Part shown: positions 7,622 through 16,628 of the stretch, piece by piece | How positions within the stretch are numbered: the first letter of the stretch is position 1 | How the letters are laid out: every line of letters starts with the position of its first letter | Source: JAEUMG01 sp046349315 | GTDB taxonomy: Bacteria; Pseudomonadota; Alphaproteobacteria; Rhizobiales; Aestuariivirgaceae | Length of the DNA: 64,000 nucleotides | Assembly: GCA_046349315.1 (NCBI GenBank) | Contig: JAXMCQ010000008.1 | Span: 108,657 to 172,656, forward strand | Direction of reading: 5' to 3' | Made by a program: the position numbers and the translations under genes | Notes under the pieces: generated by a model | The model's database searches: none | What the model was told of the DNA's origin: nothing | The model's input: the letters and a program-made list of their open reading frames with translations, nothing else

Positions 7622-8971
7622 ATGCTCAAGCGCAACCAGCGCGACCTCACCCAATCCAATGCCCACTTCAAGAAGGCCGTGAAGCGCCTGCCGCTCGGCG
7701 TCGCCTCGACCTTCCGTTACTGGGGTGATGAACGCACGATCTATGTCGATCACGGCAAGGGCGGCCGCACCTGGGACATCGACGGCAATTGCTATGTCGA
7801 CTACCGCCTCGGCTATGGTCCGGCGATTCTGGGCTATGCCGATGATCGCGTCGATGAAGCCGCGCGCAAGGGCATGGAGGTCGGCGGCGTCTTTGCGCTT
7901 TCGACCAAGCGCGAGCTCGCGGTTGCCGAGCGCATGGCGAAGATGGTGCCGGCTGTAGAGCTGGTACGGTTCTCGAACAGTGGCACGGAAGCTGTCATGG
8001 CGGCGCTTCGCCTCGCCCGCGCCTATACCGGCAAGGACAGCTACATCCTCATCGAAGGCGGCTATCACGGGCTCTTCGATGCCGCGATGTGGATGTCCAA
8101 CATGGATCAGTGGGATCCGGGCAGCGGGCTTGATCCACAGACCGTCCCCTATTCGCGCGGCATTCCGCAGCGGCTCAAGGACCTCGTCTATCTGACCCCG
8201 ATGAATGACGCGAACCGGCTGGAGGACATTTTCAAAAAGCACAGCGAGCATATCGGCGCGATGCTGATCGAGCCGATGATGGGCAATTGCTGCGCGATCT
8301 CGGCAACAACCGAATTCGTCCAGCTGGCACGCAAGCTTTGCGACAAATACGGCGTGCTGCTGATCATCGATGAAGTGAAGACCGGCTTCCGCGTCGCCAA
8401 GGGCGGCGTCCAGTCACTGCATGGCGTGACCCCGGATATCACCACCTTCGCCAAGGCAATGGCCAATGGCTATCCGATCGCCGCGGTCGCTGGCCGCGAG
8501 GACATCATGCGCACCTTCCGCTATGGCGGCGCCGCACATGGCGGCACCTATACCGCGCATTCGGTGTCGCTGGCGGCCGCCGAGAAGTGCCTTGAAATCC
8601 TCGATGAAACTCCCGCACTGGCCACGCTTGCCACTTACGGCGAGACGTTGAAGACCGGCATCAAGAAGATCCTCGATGCGCGTGGCATCATCCATTCCTT
8701 CTCCGGCCATCCCTCGATGTTCGGTCTCTTCTTCGCTGCCGCGCCACCGAGCAATTACCGCGACTGGAAACGCTCGGATTATACTTTCTACGACCGCATG
8801 GCCTATCACCTGCACGATCTCGGCATCATCTGCGAGCCCGATTCGCGCGAGCCGTGGTTCATGTGCGAAGCACACGACCAGAGCTGTCTTGCGGATACAT
8901 TGCGGGCGATCGAATCGGCGGTCGACCTCACCCTTGAAGAACAGGCGGGCGAACACCGCGCTAAGGCGTAG
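7622..8971 (+). CDS. Class III aminotransferase, glutamate-1-semialdehyde aminomutase-like
   Basis: A 449-residue fold-type I PLP enzyme. It shows the cofactor-ring motif LLIIDEVKTGFRVAKGG and the Schiff-base lysine 278 in TTFAKAMANGYPIA; the N-terminal RLPLGVAST and FSNSGTEAVMAALRLARAYTG are typical of the aminomutase-like branch. Chlorophyll/heme-type GsaM in alphaproteobacteria is not expected because they use the ALA synthase route, so a catabolic transaminase or racemase role is more likely. It opens a plus-strand set with two FAD oxidoreductases and a GcvT-like protein, suggesting breakdown of an amino or N-methylated compound. A palindromic operator lies directly upstream. Confidence 0.88.
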   Translation: MLKRNQRDLTQSNAHFKKAVKRLPLGVASTFRYWGDERTIYVDHGKGGRTWDIDGNCYVDYRLGYGPAILGYADDRVDEAARKGMEVGGVFALSTKRELAVAERMAKMVPAVELVRFSNSGTEAVMAALRLARAYTGKDSYILIEGGYHGLFDAAMWMSNMDQWDPGSGLDPQTVPYSRGIPQRLKDLVYLTPMNDANRLEDIFKKHSEHIGAMLIEPMMGNCCAISATTEFVQLARKLCDKYGVLLIIDEVKTGFRVAKGGVQSLHGVTPDITTFAKAMANGYPIAAVAGREDIMRTFRYGGAAHGGTYTAHSVSLAAAEKCLEILDETPALATLATYGETLKTGIKKILDARGIIHSFSGHPSMFGLFFAAAPPSNYRDWKRSDYTFYDRMAYHLHDLGIICEPDSREPWFMCEAHDQSCLADTLRAIESAVDLTLEEQAGEHRAKA

Positions 8972-9000
8972 AACGAGATGTCGAAAGATGCTCGCTTTCG

Positions 9001-9143
9001 TCTTCTCCCGCCTGCGGGAGAAGACGGGACCCATGGCGCGAGAGCGGCTTGGGGAGATGAAGGGGTGGATCTCGAAGGTTCCCCTCACCTTTCCCATTGC
9101 TACCGCAATGGGCCCCTTTCCTCTCCCGCAAGCGGGAGAGGAA
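9001..9143. repeat. Intergenic palindromic repeat, family C copy 1
   Basis: The element is bounded by two hairpins, CTTCTCCCGC-ct-GCGGGAGAAG at the left and CCTCTCCCGC-aa-GCGGGAGAGG at 9119-9141. Between them are GGGGAGATGAAGGGG and a CCCATTGC-tacc-GCAATGGG hairpin. Related C/T-rich and G/A-rich arms occur at 13751-13860 and 16481-16618. Its right arm supplies the GGAGAGGAAG ribosome binding site of the next gene. Confidence 0.7.
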
Positions 9144-9147
9144 GACG

Positions 9148-10764
9148 ATGACCACCTATGACGCCATCGTCATCGGAGCCGGGCATAATGGCCTCGTCAC
9201 CGCCTGCTACCTCGCCAAGGCGGGATTGAAGACGCTCGTCGTCGAGAAGAACGACTGGATCGGCGGCGCTGCGGTGTCGCGCTCGCTCTATCCGAATTTC
9301 ACCTATTCCAACTGCTCCTATGTCTCCTCGCTGTTGCGGCCCGAGATCATGCGCGATCTCGAACTACCGAAGCACGGGCTTCAAATTCTCCCCTATGAGG
9401 GCGGTGCCGTCTTCACGCGCGACGGCGACTACCTCGCCATGTATCGCAATCATGAAGCCAACCGGCGAGAATTTGCGCGCTTCTCGAAGCGTGATGCAGA
9501 AGCCTATGACCGCTATTCGCGCGACATCATGCGCCACTGCCGCTTCATCCGGCCATTGCTCATGCGCACCCCGCCGGATCCGACCTCCTTCAAGCCGCGC
9601 GACCTCCAGGAACTGCTCTTCATCGGCCGCAAGTTCTGGGACCTCACCGAAAACGAAATGTACGAGATGGTCCGCTTCTGGACGATGAGCATCTCGGATT
9701 ATCTCGACGAGTATTTCGAGACCGACGTCATCAAGGCCTATCTCGCCGTTTCAGCCATCATCGGCACCGCGCTCGGCCCCATGTCGCCGGGCTCGGCTTA
9801 CGTGCTGCTCCATCATTACATGGGCGACGTCGACGGCAATATCGGCGCCTGGGGCTTTGCGCGCGGCGGCATGGGTGCGATCACCCAGGCCATGGCGAAG
9901 TCGCTTGCGGCGGCGGGCGGTGAAATCCGCGCCGGCAAGGGCGTCGATCATGTGCTCGTCGAGAATGGCCGGGCCGTCGGCGTCGTGCTCGGCGGCGGCG
10001 AGGAAATCCGCGGGCGCCTCGTTGTTTCCAACATGGATGTGAAGCGCACCTTCCTTAAATGCGTCAATGAGAAGGAACTGCCGCCCGCTTTCGTCAAGCA
10101 GGTGAAGAACTTCAAGATCCGCGGCTCGTCGGGCAAGGTCAACATCGCGCTCGACGGCGTGCCGCGCTTTCCGGCGCTGCCCGCCGACTCGCCCTGCATC
10201 AAGGGCGACCTCCATTTCACCGATTCGATCGAGCGGATGGAGAAGGCCTATGACGACTGGAAGGCGGGCTTGTGGTCGCGCGATCCGTTCCTCGACACGA
10301 TGATCCCGACGATGATCGACCCGACCATGGCACCGCCGGGCAAGCATTTCATGAGCGTCTTCGTGCAATATTGTCCGCCGAAGATTGAAGGCGGCGAATG
10401 GACCGATGCCGAGCGCGACGCTTTCGGCCGCACCGTCATCAACCAGATCAACGACTATGCACCGGGCTTCAAGGACCTCGTTTTGCACGCGGAAGTGCGC
10501 ACCCCGCGCGAACTCGAAAACGAAGTAGGCCTCACCGAAGGCAATATCTTCCAGGGTGAGCTCACCTTCGACCAGCTCTTGTTCAACCGCCCCGTGCCCG
10601 GCGCCGCGCAATACCGCTCGCCGATTGCGGGGTTATGGATGTGCGGTTCCTCCACCCATCCCGGCGGCGGCGTGATGGGCGCACCGGGGCGCAATGCGGC
10701 GGCCGAAATCCTGCGCGATCTTAAGTCGCCAGCCAAGATGAGCGAGCCCTATGCCGTCCTATGA
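9148..10764 (+). CDS. PYROXD2-like NAD(P)/FAD-dependent oxidoreductase 1
   Basis: From the ATG at 9148 the protein has 538 residues. It opens with a dinucleotide-binding fold (AIVIGAGHNGLVTACYLAKAG, residues 6-26, ending in a VVEKND acidic turn) and ends with the second FAD segment (GLWMCGSSTHPGGGVMGAPG). The overall plan matches phytoene-desaturase/PYROXD2-like proteins, which oxidise C-C or C-N bonds. The ribosome binding site GGAGAGGAAG is part of the repeat in front. The 3' end overlaps the next gene by 14 bases, and that gene is a paralogue, so the two may form one enzyme or act in sequence. Confidence 0.88.
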   Translation: MTTYDAIVIGAGHNGLVTACYLAKAGLKTLVVEKNDWIGGAAVSRSLYPNFTYSNCSYVSSLLRPEIMRDLELPKHGLQILPYEGGAVFTRDGDYLAMYRNHEANRREFARFSKRDAEAYDRYSRDIMRHCRFIRPLLMRTPPDPTSFKPRDLQELLFIGRKFWDLTENEMYEMVRFWTMSISDYLDEYFETDVIKAYLAVSAIIGTALGPMSPGSAYVLLHHYMGDVDGNIGAWGFARGGMGAITQAMAKSLAAAGGEIRAGKGVDHVLVENGRAVGVVLGGGEEIRGRLVVSNMDVKRTFLKCVNEKELPPAFVKQVKNFKIRGSSGKVNIALDGVPRFPALPADSPCIKGDLHFTDSIERMEKAYDDWKAGLWSRDPFLDTMIPTMIDPTMAPPGKHFMSVFVQYCPPKIEGGEWTDAERDAFGRTVINQINDYAPGFKDLVLHAEVRTPRELENEVGLTEGNIFQGELTFDQLLFNRPVPGAAQYRSPIAGLWMCGSSTHPGGGVMGAPGRNAAAEILRDLKSPAKMSEPYAVL

Positions 10765-12310
10765 TGCAATCGTCATCGGCGGCGGCACCAACGGGCTCGC
10801 CGCCGCAGCCCGGCTTGCGAAGGGCCGGCTCAAGGTGCTGGTTCTCGAAGGCGCGTCCGCGCTTGGCGGTGGTGCCCGCACCAAGGAATTTGCGCCGGGC
10901 TTCAAGGTCAGTCCCGTCGCGCATCTTCTGTATCTACTCGACCGGCGCGTCGAAAATGGACTCGATCTCAAGGCGCATGGGCTTTCCTATGCCGCCAGCA
11001 ACATTGCGACGACCGCGCTTTCGCAATCGGGCGATCATCTGAAGTTGAACGGCGCCTATGGCGAGACGCTTGGCGGCAAGATCGATCACAGCGAGCAAAT
11101 GGCGTGGCGCGAATTGCGCGCGCGATTGCTGCGTTTTGCATCAGTGCTCGGTCCCTTCAAGGAGATGACGCCGCCGCGCCTCGGCACGATGAACCGCGAT
11201 CTCCTCACCCTCGGCCGTCTCGGTCTCAAGATCAAAACCCTCGGTCGCGACGAGATGCGCGAGTTTCTGCGCCTGATCCTCATCAATGTCGCCGACGTGC
11301 TCGACGATGAATTGACCGACGAGCGCTTGAAGGGCGTCATCGCATTCGATGCGACGCTCGGCACCCATCTCGGACCGCGTTCGCCGAATTCGCTGTTGCT
11401 TCTCTATAATCGGCTCGCCGGTGCAGCCAATGGCGTGCCGGCGGGGATTGCGCTGCCGCGCGGCGGAATGAGCGCCGTCGCCGATGCCATGGGCCGTGCC
11501 GCAAAGGCACTTGGCGTCGACACGCGCACCGGTGCAAAGATCGAAAGTATCATCGTCGAAAAGGATCGCGCCGCTGGCGTCAAACTGGCAGGCGGAGAAG
11601 AGATCAGGGCGAAGCTGATCGTCTCGGCCGTCAACCCCAAGACGACTTTCCTCGATCTCCTCGGCACCCGCCATCTCGATACCGGTTTCGTGCGCCGCGT
11701 CAGCAACATCCGCATGCGCGGCAATGCCGCCAAGCTGCATCTCGCGCTCAATGCCGCTCCCGATTTCAGAGGCGCCGACCTCAAGAGCCGCCTCGTCATC
11801 GCGCCGTCGGTGCGCGCCGTCGAGAATGCGTTCAATCCGGCGAAGTATCACGAATTCTCAATCGAGCCGGTGATGGAGTTCATTGTGCCGAGTGCCCTCG
11901 ATTCCTCGCTCGCGCCATCAGGCCAGCATGTCTTGTCCGCGATCGTGCAATACGCGCCTTATCAACTCAAAGGCGGCTGGGAGGCCGGCCGCGCCCAATT
12001 CCAGGACAAGATCATGTCCGTATTGGAGCGCCATGCGCCGGGCATCGGCAAGCTCGTCACCGCATCCGAACTCCTGACCCCTGAAGATCTCGAACAGCAA
12101 TATGGCTTCGTCGGCGGCAACTGGCATCATGGCGAATTGGCCGTCGAACAGATGCTGTTTCTCAGGCCGGCGATCGGTGCGGCGCAGTACGATACGCCGA
12201 TGCGCGGGCTTTATCTCGCCAGCGCGGGCTCGCATCCAGGCGGTGGCATTTCGGGTGCCGCGGGCTGGAACGCGGCGGAGCGCATCCTCTCGGTCGAGGG
12301 CAAGTCATGA
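10751..12310 (+). CDS. PYROXD2-like NAD(P)/FAD-dependent oxidoreductase 2
   Basis: This 519-residue paralogue of the preceding protein shares the N-terminal motif (AIVIGGGTNGLAAAARLA, then LVLEGASALGGGARTKE) and the C-terminal GLYLASAGSHPGGGISGAAG segment. The reading frame starts 14 bases inside the upstream gene and overlaps the GcvT-like gene by 4 bases, so the three are translated together. Divergence between the pair is large enough that they are probably distinct subunits or enzymes and not a recent duplication. The substrate is unknown; the neighbouring GcvT-like protein points to an amine or N-methyl substrate. Confidence 0.88.
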   Translation: MPSYDAIVIGGGTNGLAAAARLAKGRLKVLVLEGASALGGGARTKEFAPGFKVSPVAHLLYLLDRRVENGLDLKAHGLSYAASNIATTALSQSGDHLKLNGAYGETLGGKIDHSEQMAWRELRARLLRFASVLGPFKEMTPPRLGTMNRDLLTLGRLGLKIKTLGRDEMREFLRLILINVADVLDDELTDERLKGVIAFDATLGTHLGPRSPNSLLLLYNRLAGAANGVPAGIALPRGGMSAVADAMGRAAKALGVDTRTGAKIESIIVEKDRAAGVKLAGGEEIRAKLIVSAVNPKTTFLDLLGTRHLDTGFVRRVSNIRMRGNAAKLHLALNAAPDFRGADLKSRLVIAPSVRAVENAFNPAKYHEFSIEPVMEFIVPSALDSSLAPSGQHVLSAIVQYAPYQLKGGWEAGRAQFQDKIMSVLERHAPGIGKLVTASELLTPEDLEQQYGFVGGNWHHGELAVEQMLFLRPAIGAAQYDTPMRGLYLASAGSHPGGGISGAAGWNAAERILSVEGKS

Positions 12311-13509
12311 GCGATCCGCGCCTTCATTTCCGCAAACCCCTCCTCACCTCGCCCTTCCATGCACGGACCTCGACGCTCAACAAGCTCAATGAATGGGGGC
12401 CGTGGGGCGGTTACACCACCGTGCTCGCCTATGACGACGCCTCGATGGAATATACCGCGATCCGCAACCAGGCGAGCGTCTATGATCTCTCGCCGATGGT
12501 GAAATACCGGATCACCGGGAAGGATCCGGTCGCCTATCTCGATCGCGTGATGATCCGCAATATCGCCAAGCTCAAACTCGGCCATGTGCAGTACACGGCC
12601 TGGTGCGACGATGAGGGCAAGCTTCTCGACGACGGCACCTTGTTCCGCCATGGGGGAACCGATTTCCTGTTGTGCTGCCAGGAGCGGCACTTGCCATGGC
12701 TGCTCGACAGCGCGATTGGCTATGACGTCTCCGTCACCGAGATCACCGAAGAAATTGCAGCACTCTCCTTGCAGGGCCCCTGCTCTTTCGCGGTGTTGAA
12801 GCGTGCAGGCTTCGCTGGTGTCGAAAGGCTGAAACCCTTCCAGCTCGCGCAATTCCCCTTCGCGGGCGGTGGCGAGCTCACCATCTCGCGGACCGGTTTC
12901 ACCGGCGATCTCGGCTATGAATTATGGACGACGCCCGATCGCGCGCTTGATCTGTGGGATTTGCTCTTCGAAGCCGGCGCGCTCTACGGCATTCGCGCAA
13001 TCGGCACCACCGCGCTCAACATGGCGCGCATCGAGGCGGGCTTTATCATCACGAATATGGATTTCATCGCCGCCGAACAGGCCATTCGCGCAGGGCGCGC
13101 GCGGTCGCCCTTCGAGATGGGCCTCGACTGGATGATCGATTTCGACAAGGGCCATTTCAACGGCAGGCGTGCGCTTCTTGCCGAAAAAACCAAGGGCACA
13201 TCGAAATGGGCATTGGTCGGGCTCGATATCGAAGGCAATGTCGCGGCCGATCATTCGCTCATCTATCACAACAGGAAGCGCGAGGTCGGACGGGTGACGG
13301 CGGCAATCTGGTCGCCCACCACCAAACGCAATATCGCGCTCGCCATGCTGGAGCGGCCCTATCACGACGCGAAGAAGGACGATCTCTGGGTCGAGATCTA
13401 TGCGCTGCGCGAACTCGAGTATCACAAGCTCATGGTGCGGGCACGGGTGACCGAGCGGCCATTCTTCAATCACCCCCGCCGCCGCGCGACGCCACCGGGC
13501 GAGTTCTAG
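12307..13509 (+). CDS. GcvT-like aminomethyltransferase family protein
   Basis: The 400 residues follow the GcvT/DmdA fold: YTAIRNQASVYDLSPMVKYRITG at the N-terminus, FTGDLGYELWTTPD in the middle (the GEXGYE-type segment) and a C-terminal barrel with GRVTAAIWSPTTKRNIALAML. Such proteins move a one-carbon unit from an amine or thioether to tetrahydrofolate. It is the last gene of the operon and overlaps the upstream FAD gene by 4 bases, suggesting that formaldehyde-level carbon released by the oxidases is captured here. It is not in a glycine-cleavage cluster (no gcvH or gcvP), so true glycine cleavage is unlikely. Confidence 0.87.
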   Translation: MSDPRLHFRKPLLTSPFHARTSTLNKLNEWGPWGGYTTVLAYDDASMEYTAIRNQASVYDLSPMVKYRITGKDPVAYLDRVMIRNIAKLKLGHVQYTAWCDDEGKLLDDGTLFRHGGTDFLLCCQERHLPWLLDSAIGYDVSVTEITEEIAALSLQGPCSFAVLKRAGFAGVERLKPFQLAQFPFAGGGELTISRTGFTGDLGYELWTTPDRALDLWDLLFEAGALYGIRAIGTTALNMARIEAGFIITNMDFIAAEQAIRAGRARSPFEMGLDWMIDFDKGHFNGRRALLAEKTKGTSKWALVGLDIEGNVAADHSLIYHNRKREVGRVTAAIWSPTTKRNIALAMLERPYHDAKKDDLWVEIYALRELEYHKLMVRARVTERPFFNHPRRRATPPGEF

Positions 13510-13750
13510 AGGCGCCTTGGGGTAAATAAGGAACGTCGCCGACCAGAAGGCCTCTGGACGGGCCACAGATGGCCGCTAGAGGGCCTCGCCGGGCTCCCCG
13601 GTAGGGGACAGCCAGAGAACAAAAAGTGAAAATTGAACCGGTTAGGTGGGGGTCAGCGGCGATTTCTACGCCTGCGTGTATCTTGCCCGCACTAATCTCC
13701 TTATGATTGCAGAGCACCGGAGAACTCGACGAAACGTCGCCCCGTCTTCA
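13510..13750. other. Intergenic DNA without a recognised feature
   Basis: Short frames here have no ribosome binding site or protein-like pattern. The stretch leads into two palindromic repeats (families C and A/B), so 13510-14097 as a whole holds no gene. Confidence 0.5.
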
Positions 13751-13860
13751 ACCTCCCCCTTTGTGGGGAGGTCGAAATTTGCGGCAGCAAATTTCGGGTG
13801 GGGGAATCTTCGACGTCCAGCGTGACCCCCACCCTTAATCCCTCCCCACAAGGGGGAGGG
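13751..13860. repeat. Intergenic palindromic repeat, family C copy 2
   Basis: Arms CCTCCCCC..GGGGAGG at the left and CCTCCCCAC-AAGGGGGAGG at the right frame a perfect inner hairpin GAAATTTGC-ggca-GCAAATTTC (13774-13795). GGGTGGGGG and CCCCCACCC in the middle are also complementary, so the whole element can fold on itself. Confidence 0.75.
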
Positions 13861-13907
13861 AAACCGGCAGGACGATCTGTGTACGGAATAGCTCTTACTC
13901 CCTATCG

Positions 13908-14055
13908 ACCTCATCCTGAGGTGCCCGCCGACAGGCGGGCCTCGAAGGATGGTCGCCGCTTGTCGTCGCCGGATTCATTCCGGCGATCCATTGTGCCGAT
14001 ACTCCGTAAGCTGATGAGTTTGAGCCATGGATTGCCGGGACGAGCCCGGCAATGA
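13908..14055. repeat. Composite of repeat family A (copy 2) and family B (copy 1)
   Basis: 13908-13955 carries the family A words CCTCATCCTGAGGTG and CCTCGAAGGATGG around a CCCGCC-gaca-GGCGGG hairpin. It is followed at 13962-14055 by family B: CGCCGG..CCGGCG, GATCCATTGTGCCGATACTC, then ATGGATTGCCGGGACGAG and a GCCGGG..CCCGGC hairpin. Family B recurs at 29841-29938 and 55251-55344. Confidence 0.75.
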
Positions 14056-14097
14056 CAAGATAGTGTTAGCCTCCCCCGGGTGGGGAGGGAGAGCCAT

Positions 14098-15645
14098 CTA
14101 GCTCTCCGGCAGGGCACCGCCCTCGGCCGTGCGGCGGGCGACGAAGGCTGAGAGATCATCCGCCCTGCCCGCGTCCATCTTCGGCGGTTCGAAGTTTTTC
14201 AGAATTTCTTTCCAGATGCGGTTGGCCCGCATGGTCGCCGTCTTGCTGCCGTCCTCGCTCCAGCTGCCGAAATTGCGCCAGTCGGAAACGAGCGGCGTAT
14301 AGAAAGCGCGCTGGTAGCGTTCCATCGTATGCTGGGCGGCAAAGAAATGGCCGCCGGGCTCGACCTCGGCGATCGCCGCGAAGGCGAGCTCCGGGTCGCT
14401 CGCATCGAGCGGCTGGAAAATTTCAGCGAAGATCTGCAAGGTCTCGATATCGAGAATATACTTCTCCATCGAGGCGGTGAGCCCGCCCTCAAGCCAGCCC
14501 GCGGCATGAATCATCATGTTGACGCCGCCGAGGATCGATCCCCAGGCCGACATCAGGGATTCATAGACCGCCTGCTCGTCCGGCGCGTTCGAGGCCGTCG
14601 CCGAAGACCCGCGCCATGGCAAATTGATATGCCGCGCGAGCTGGCCGGCGCCGAAAGCGCCTTGCACGAATTCCGGCGTGCCGAAAGCCGGCGATCCCGA
14701 CTTCATATCGACATTCGATGTGAACGAGCCATAGACCACTGGCGCGCCGGGCCTCGCCATCTGGCTCAAGGTGATGCCGGCCAGCGCCTCGGCATGCTGA
14801 AGCGTCAGCGCGCCCGGAATGGTGACGGGTGCCATCGCGCCCGACAAGGTAAACGGCGTGATGACGGAAACCTGGCCGGCGCGCGCGAAATCGATGATGC
14901 CCTGGCACATCGGGATGTCGAGCTGGCGCGGCGAATTGGTGTTGATGACCGTGTAGCAATAGGGCTTCCCCGCGAATTCCTCAGCCGTGAGGCCGCGGGC
15001 GATGCGCACCATCTCCATCGAGTCGCGCACCTGCGGGGTGCCGCGCGAGAAGACGAAGAGCGGCTTGGTCGACAAGGTCAACTGGCTCTCGGTGGTGCGC
15101 AGATGGCGCAGGTTCAAGGGCACGTCCTGCGGCTCGACATTGGGCGACTGGATGTGGATGACGTCGAAATGCTGGTTGAGCTTGATGATGTTGCGGGTGT
15201 CTTCGAGCGTGCCGTTGCGCTTGCCGCGATCGAGATCGGAAATATGCGGCGGACCGCCGACGCAGACGAAGGCGATGTGATCGCCGCCGAGCGTCACATG
15301 ATCATCCTCGCCAGCACCGAGTAGATCGAATTGCGATGGCGCCGTACGCAAGGCTTCGGCGATAAGGCCGCGATCGATGCGAACCATGAGAGTCGCTTCG
15401 TCGACAATCGCACCGCCTGCCTTGAAGATGCGCCGCGCTTCCTCGTTCAGGACCTTGACGCCCAGATCCTCCAGCACCCGCAGGGCAGTGTCGTGGATCG
15501 CCGCGATGCGGTCGTCGCTGAAGATCGGCTGGCGGACAAGCGGGTTGACGAGCTTGCGATAATTGGTGCGGCGTTGCGAAGCCTGCGTGTCGCCCGCATC
15601 CGGGCGGCGACGGCGCCGTTCAGCCCGCGCTGGCCTCTCAAGCAT
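14098..15645 (-). CDS. Non-pyrrolysine MttB-type trimethylamine methyltransferase homologue 1
   Basis: This 515-residue protein belongs to the MttB superfamily: an N-terminal helix pair (IAAIHDTALRVLEDLGVKV), a barrel with INTNSPRQLDIPM, LSGAMAPVTIPGAL, RPGAPVVYGSF and HAAGWLEGGL, and an end domain with RANRIWKEIL. There is no in-frame stop, so no pyrrolysine codon. Relatives without pyrrolysine (MtgB, MtpB) demethylate glycine betaine or proline betaine and pass the methyl to a corrinoid protein. No corrinoid protein is visible here. It shares the motif set with the proteins at 36531 and 39044. The first 25 residues are basic and low in complexity, so the true start may be later. Confidence 0.85.
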   Translation of the reverse strand: MLERPARAERRRRRPDAGDTQASQRRTNYRKLVNPLVRQPIFSDDRIAAIHDTALRVLEDLGVKVLNEEARRIFKAGGAIVDEATLMVRIDRGLIAEALRTAPSQFDLLGAGEDDHVTLGGDHIAFVCVGGPPHISDLDRGKRNGTLEDTRNIIKLNQHFDVIHIQSPNVEPQDVPLNLRHLRTTESQLTLSTKPLFVFSRGTPQVRDSMEMVRIARGLTAEEFAGKPYCYTVINTNSPRQLDIPMCQGIIDFARAGQVSVITPFTLSGAMAPVTIPGALTLQHAEALAGITLSQMARPGAPVVYGSFTSNVDMKSGSPAFGTPEFVQGAFGAGQLARHINLPWRGSSATASNAPDEQAVYESLMSAWGSILGGVNMMIHAAGWLEGGLTASMEKYILDIETLQIFAEIFQPLDASDPELAFAAIAEVEPGGHFFAAQHTMERYQRAFYTPLVSDWRNFGSWSEDGSKTATMRANRIWKEILKNFEPPKMDAGRADDLSAFVARRTAEGGALPES

Positions 15646-15704
15646 GGGAGCAATCCTTCATCGGGCGCGACCCAAGCGCGACGCGCGGCAAAAGGCAAGC
15701 GGTG

Positions 15705-15929
15705 TCAGCGATTCCAGAACGGGCGCGCGGGTGATGAATCCGAATCGTCAGCGTCGAATTCGTCGTCCTCAAGCCAGGGGTCGTCGTCCTCGGGGAGAAC
15801 CGCATCATCCTCGATGCGAGAATCGGGCAATGGCAGAGGCGGCCGCGATGGCGACGCATGCCACCCAACCGCGGTGGCGCTTGCTAGCCGCGGCTCCAAG
15901 TCGATTGCGGATACCTCATAACCGGTCAT
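15705..15929 (-). CDS. Small acidic hypothetical protein
   Basis: The ATG at 15929 gives 74 residues whose second half is strongly acidic (EDDAVLPEDDDPWLEDDEF, then DADDSDSS) and ends in ARPFWNR. It lies 59 bases upstream of the MttB homologue in the same direction, so it could be its leader gene. GAAAGG upstream is a modest ribosome binding site. A longer frame to 16163 reads as low-quality proline-rich sequence. No family was recognised; a disordered acidic peptide or a non-coding stretch are both possible. Confidence 0.4.
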   Translation of the reverse strand: MTGYEVSAIDLEPRLASATAVGWHASPSRPPLPLPDSRIEDDAVLPEDDDPWLEDDEFDADDSDSSPARPFWNR

Positions 15930-16140
15930 GGGCCGCCTTTCCCAAGACTCGCCGCCGTCCCGTGATTCGCTCCCGTTGCCACCTTGAATGAGCGCCCCCA
16001 GCCCCAGATTGTCAAATCGAGGACGGCCAGGGATCGGCAAATCTGTCGCGGTGTGTCCTTTATGCAGGGGCGGTCGCGGCGTAAACTGGTTTTTACCCGG
16101 GTGAGTCGAATGATCGGCCGCCGGAGAAAAGGGGAAGATC

Positions 16141-16458
16141 ATGGACTGGCTTGGCATCATCATTCAGATCATCGCGGGCGCGATCGGCGGCAACGCGGCC
16201 GGCAAGGCGATGAAGGATTACGACCTCGGCAGCACCGGCAACTCCATCGCCGGGGTGGTCGGCGGGGTCCTCGGCGGGCAGATTCTCCAGAAGTTGTTGG
16301 GCGGTGCGGCGCCGGCGGTGGCCGACGCGACGGCGGCTGCAACGGGCAGCGGCATGGATATCGGCGCGATCATCCAGAGCCTCGCCGGCGGCGGCATCGG
16401 CGGCGCGATCCTGATGATCATCGCCGGCATCATCAAGAAGCAGATGGCGAAGGCGTAA
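16141..16458 (+). CDS. Small glycine-rich membrane protein
   Basis: The 105-residue protein starts at an ATG preceded by GGAGAAAAGGGG. It has three hydrophobic glycine-zipper-like stretches: IIIQIIAGAIGGNAAGKAM at the N-terminus, SIAGVVGGVLGGQILQKLLG in the middle, and LAGGGIGGAILMIIAGIIKK at the end. This suggests a small inner-membrane or membrane-associated protein. No function is known to me. It is divergent from the acidic gene at 15929 and is followed by a family C repeat. Confidence 0.75.
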   Translation: MDWLGIIIQIIAGAIGGNAAGKAMKDYDLGSTGNSIAGVVGGVLGGQILQKLLGGAAPAVADATAAATGSGMDIGAIIQSLAGGGIGGAILMIIAGIIKKQMAKA

Positions 16459-16480
16459 GTATCATCAAACAGCTGACTAA

Positions 16481-16618
16481 TCCCCTCTCCCCTTGTGGGA
16501 GAGGGCGGGCCCGAGGCGGGTGAGGGGTCGGCTATAAGTTACGGGTGGCTGCGGGGCGGATAAGCCCCCTCACCCGGCACGTTGTCGCGTGCCGCCCTCT
16601 CCCACGAGGGGAGAGGGT
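16481..16618. repeat. Intergenic palindromic repeat, family C copy 3
   Basis: Two arms in inverted orientation, CCCCTCTCCCCTTGTGGGAG followed by GGCGGGTGAGGGG on the left and CCCCCTCACCCGGCACG followed by CCCACGAGGGGAGAGGG on the right, fold into one long hairpin. It sits between the convergent small membrane protein and YpfJ-type peptidase genes, where it could end both transcripts. Confidence 0.75.
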
Positions 16619-16628
16619 ATTTGAAGTA

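Noticed and set aside
9751..10611. Minus-strand frame inside FAD oxidoreductase 1
   Set aside because: Shadow of the plus-strand gene; no start signal and arginine/histidine-rich composition.
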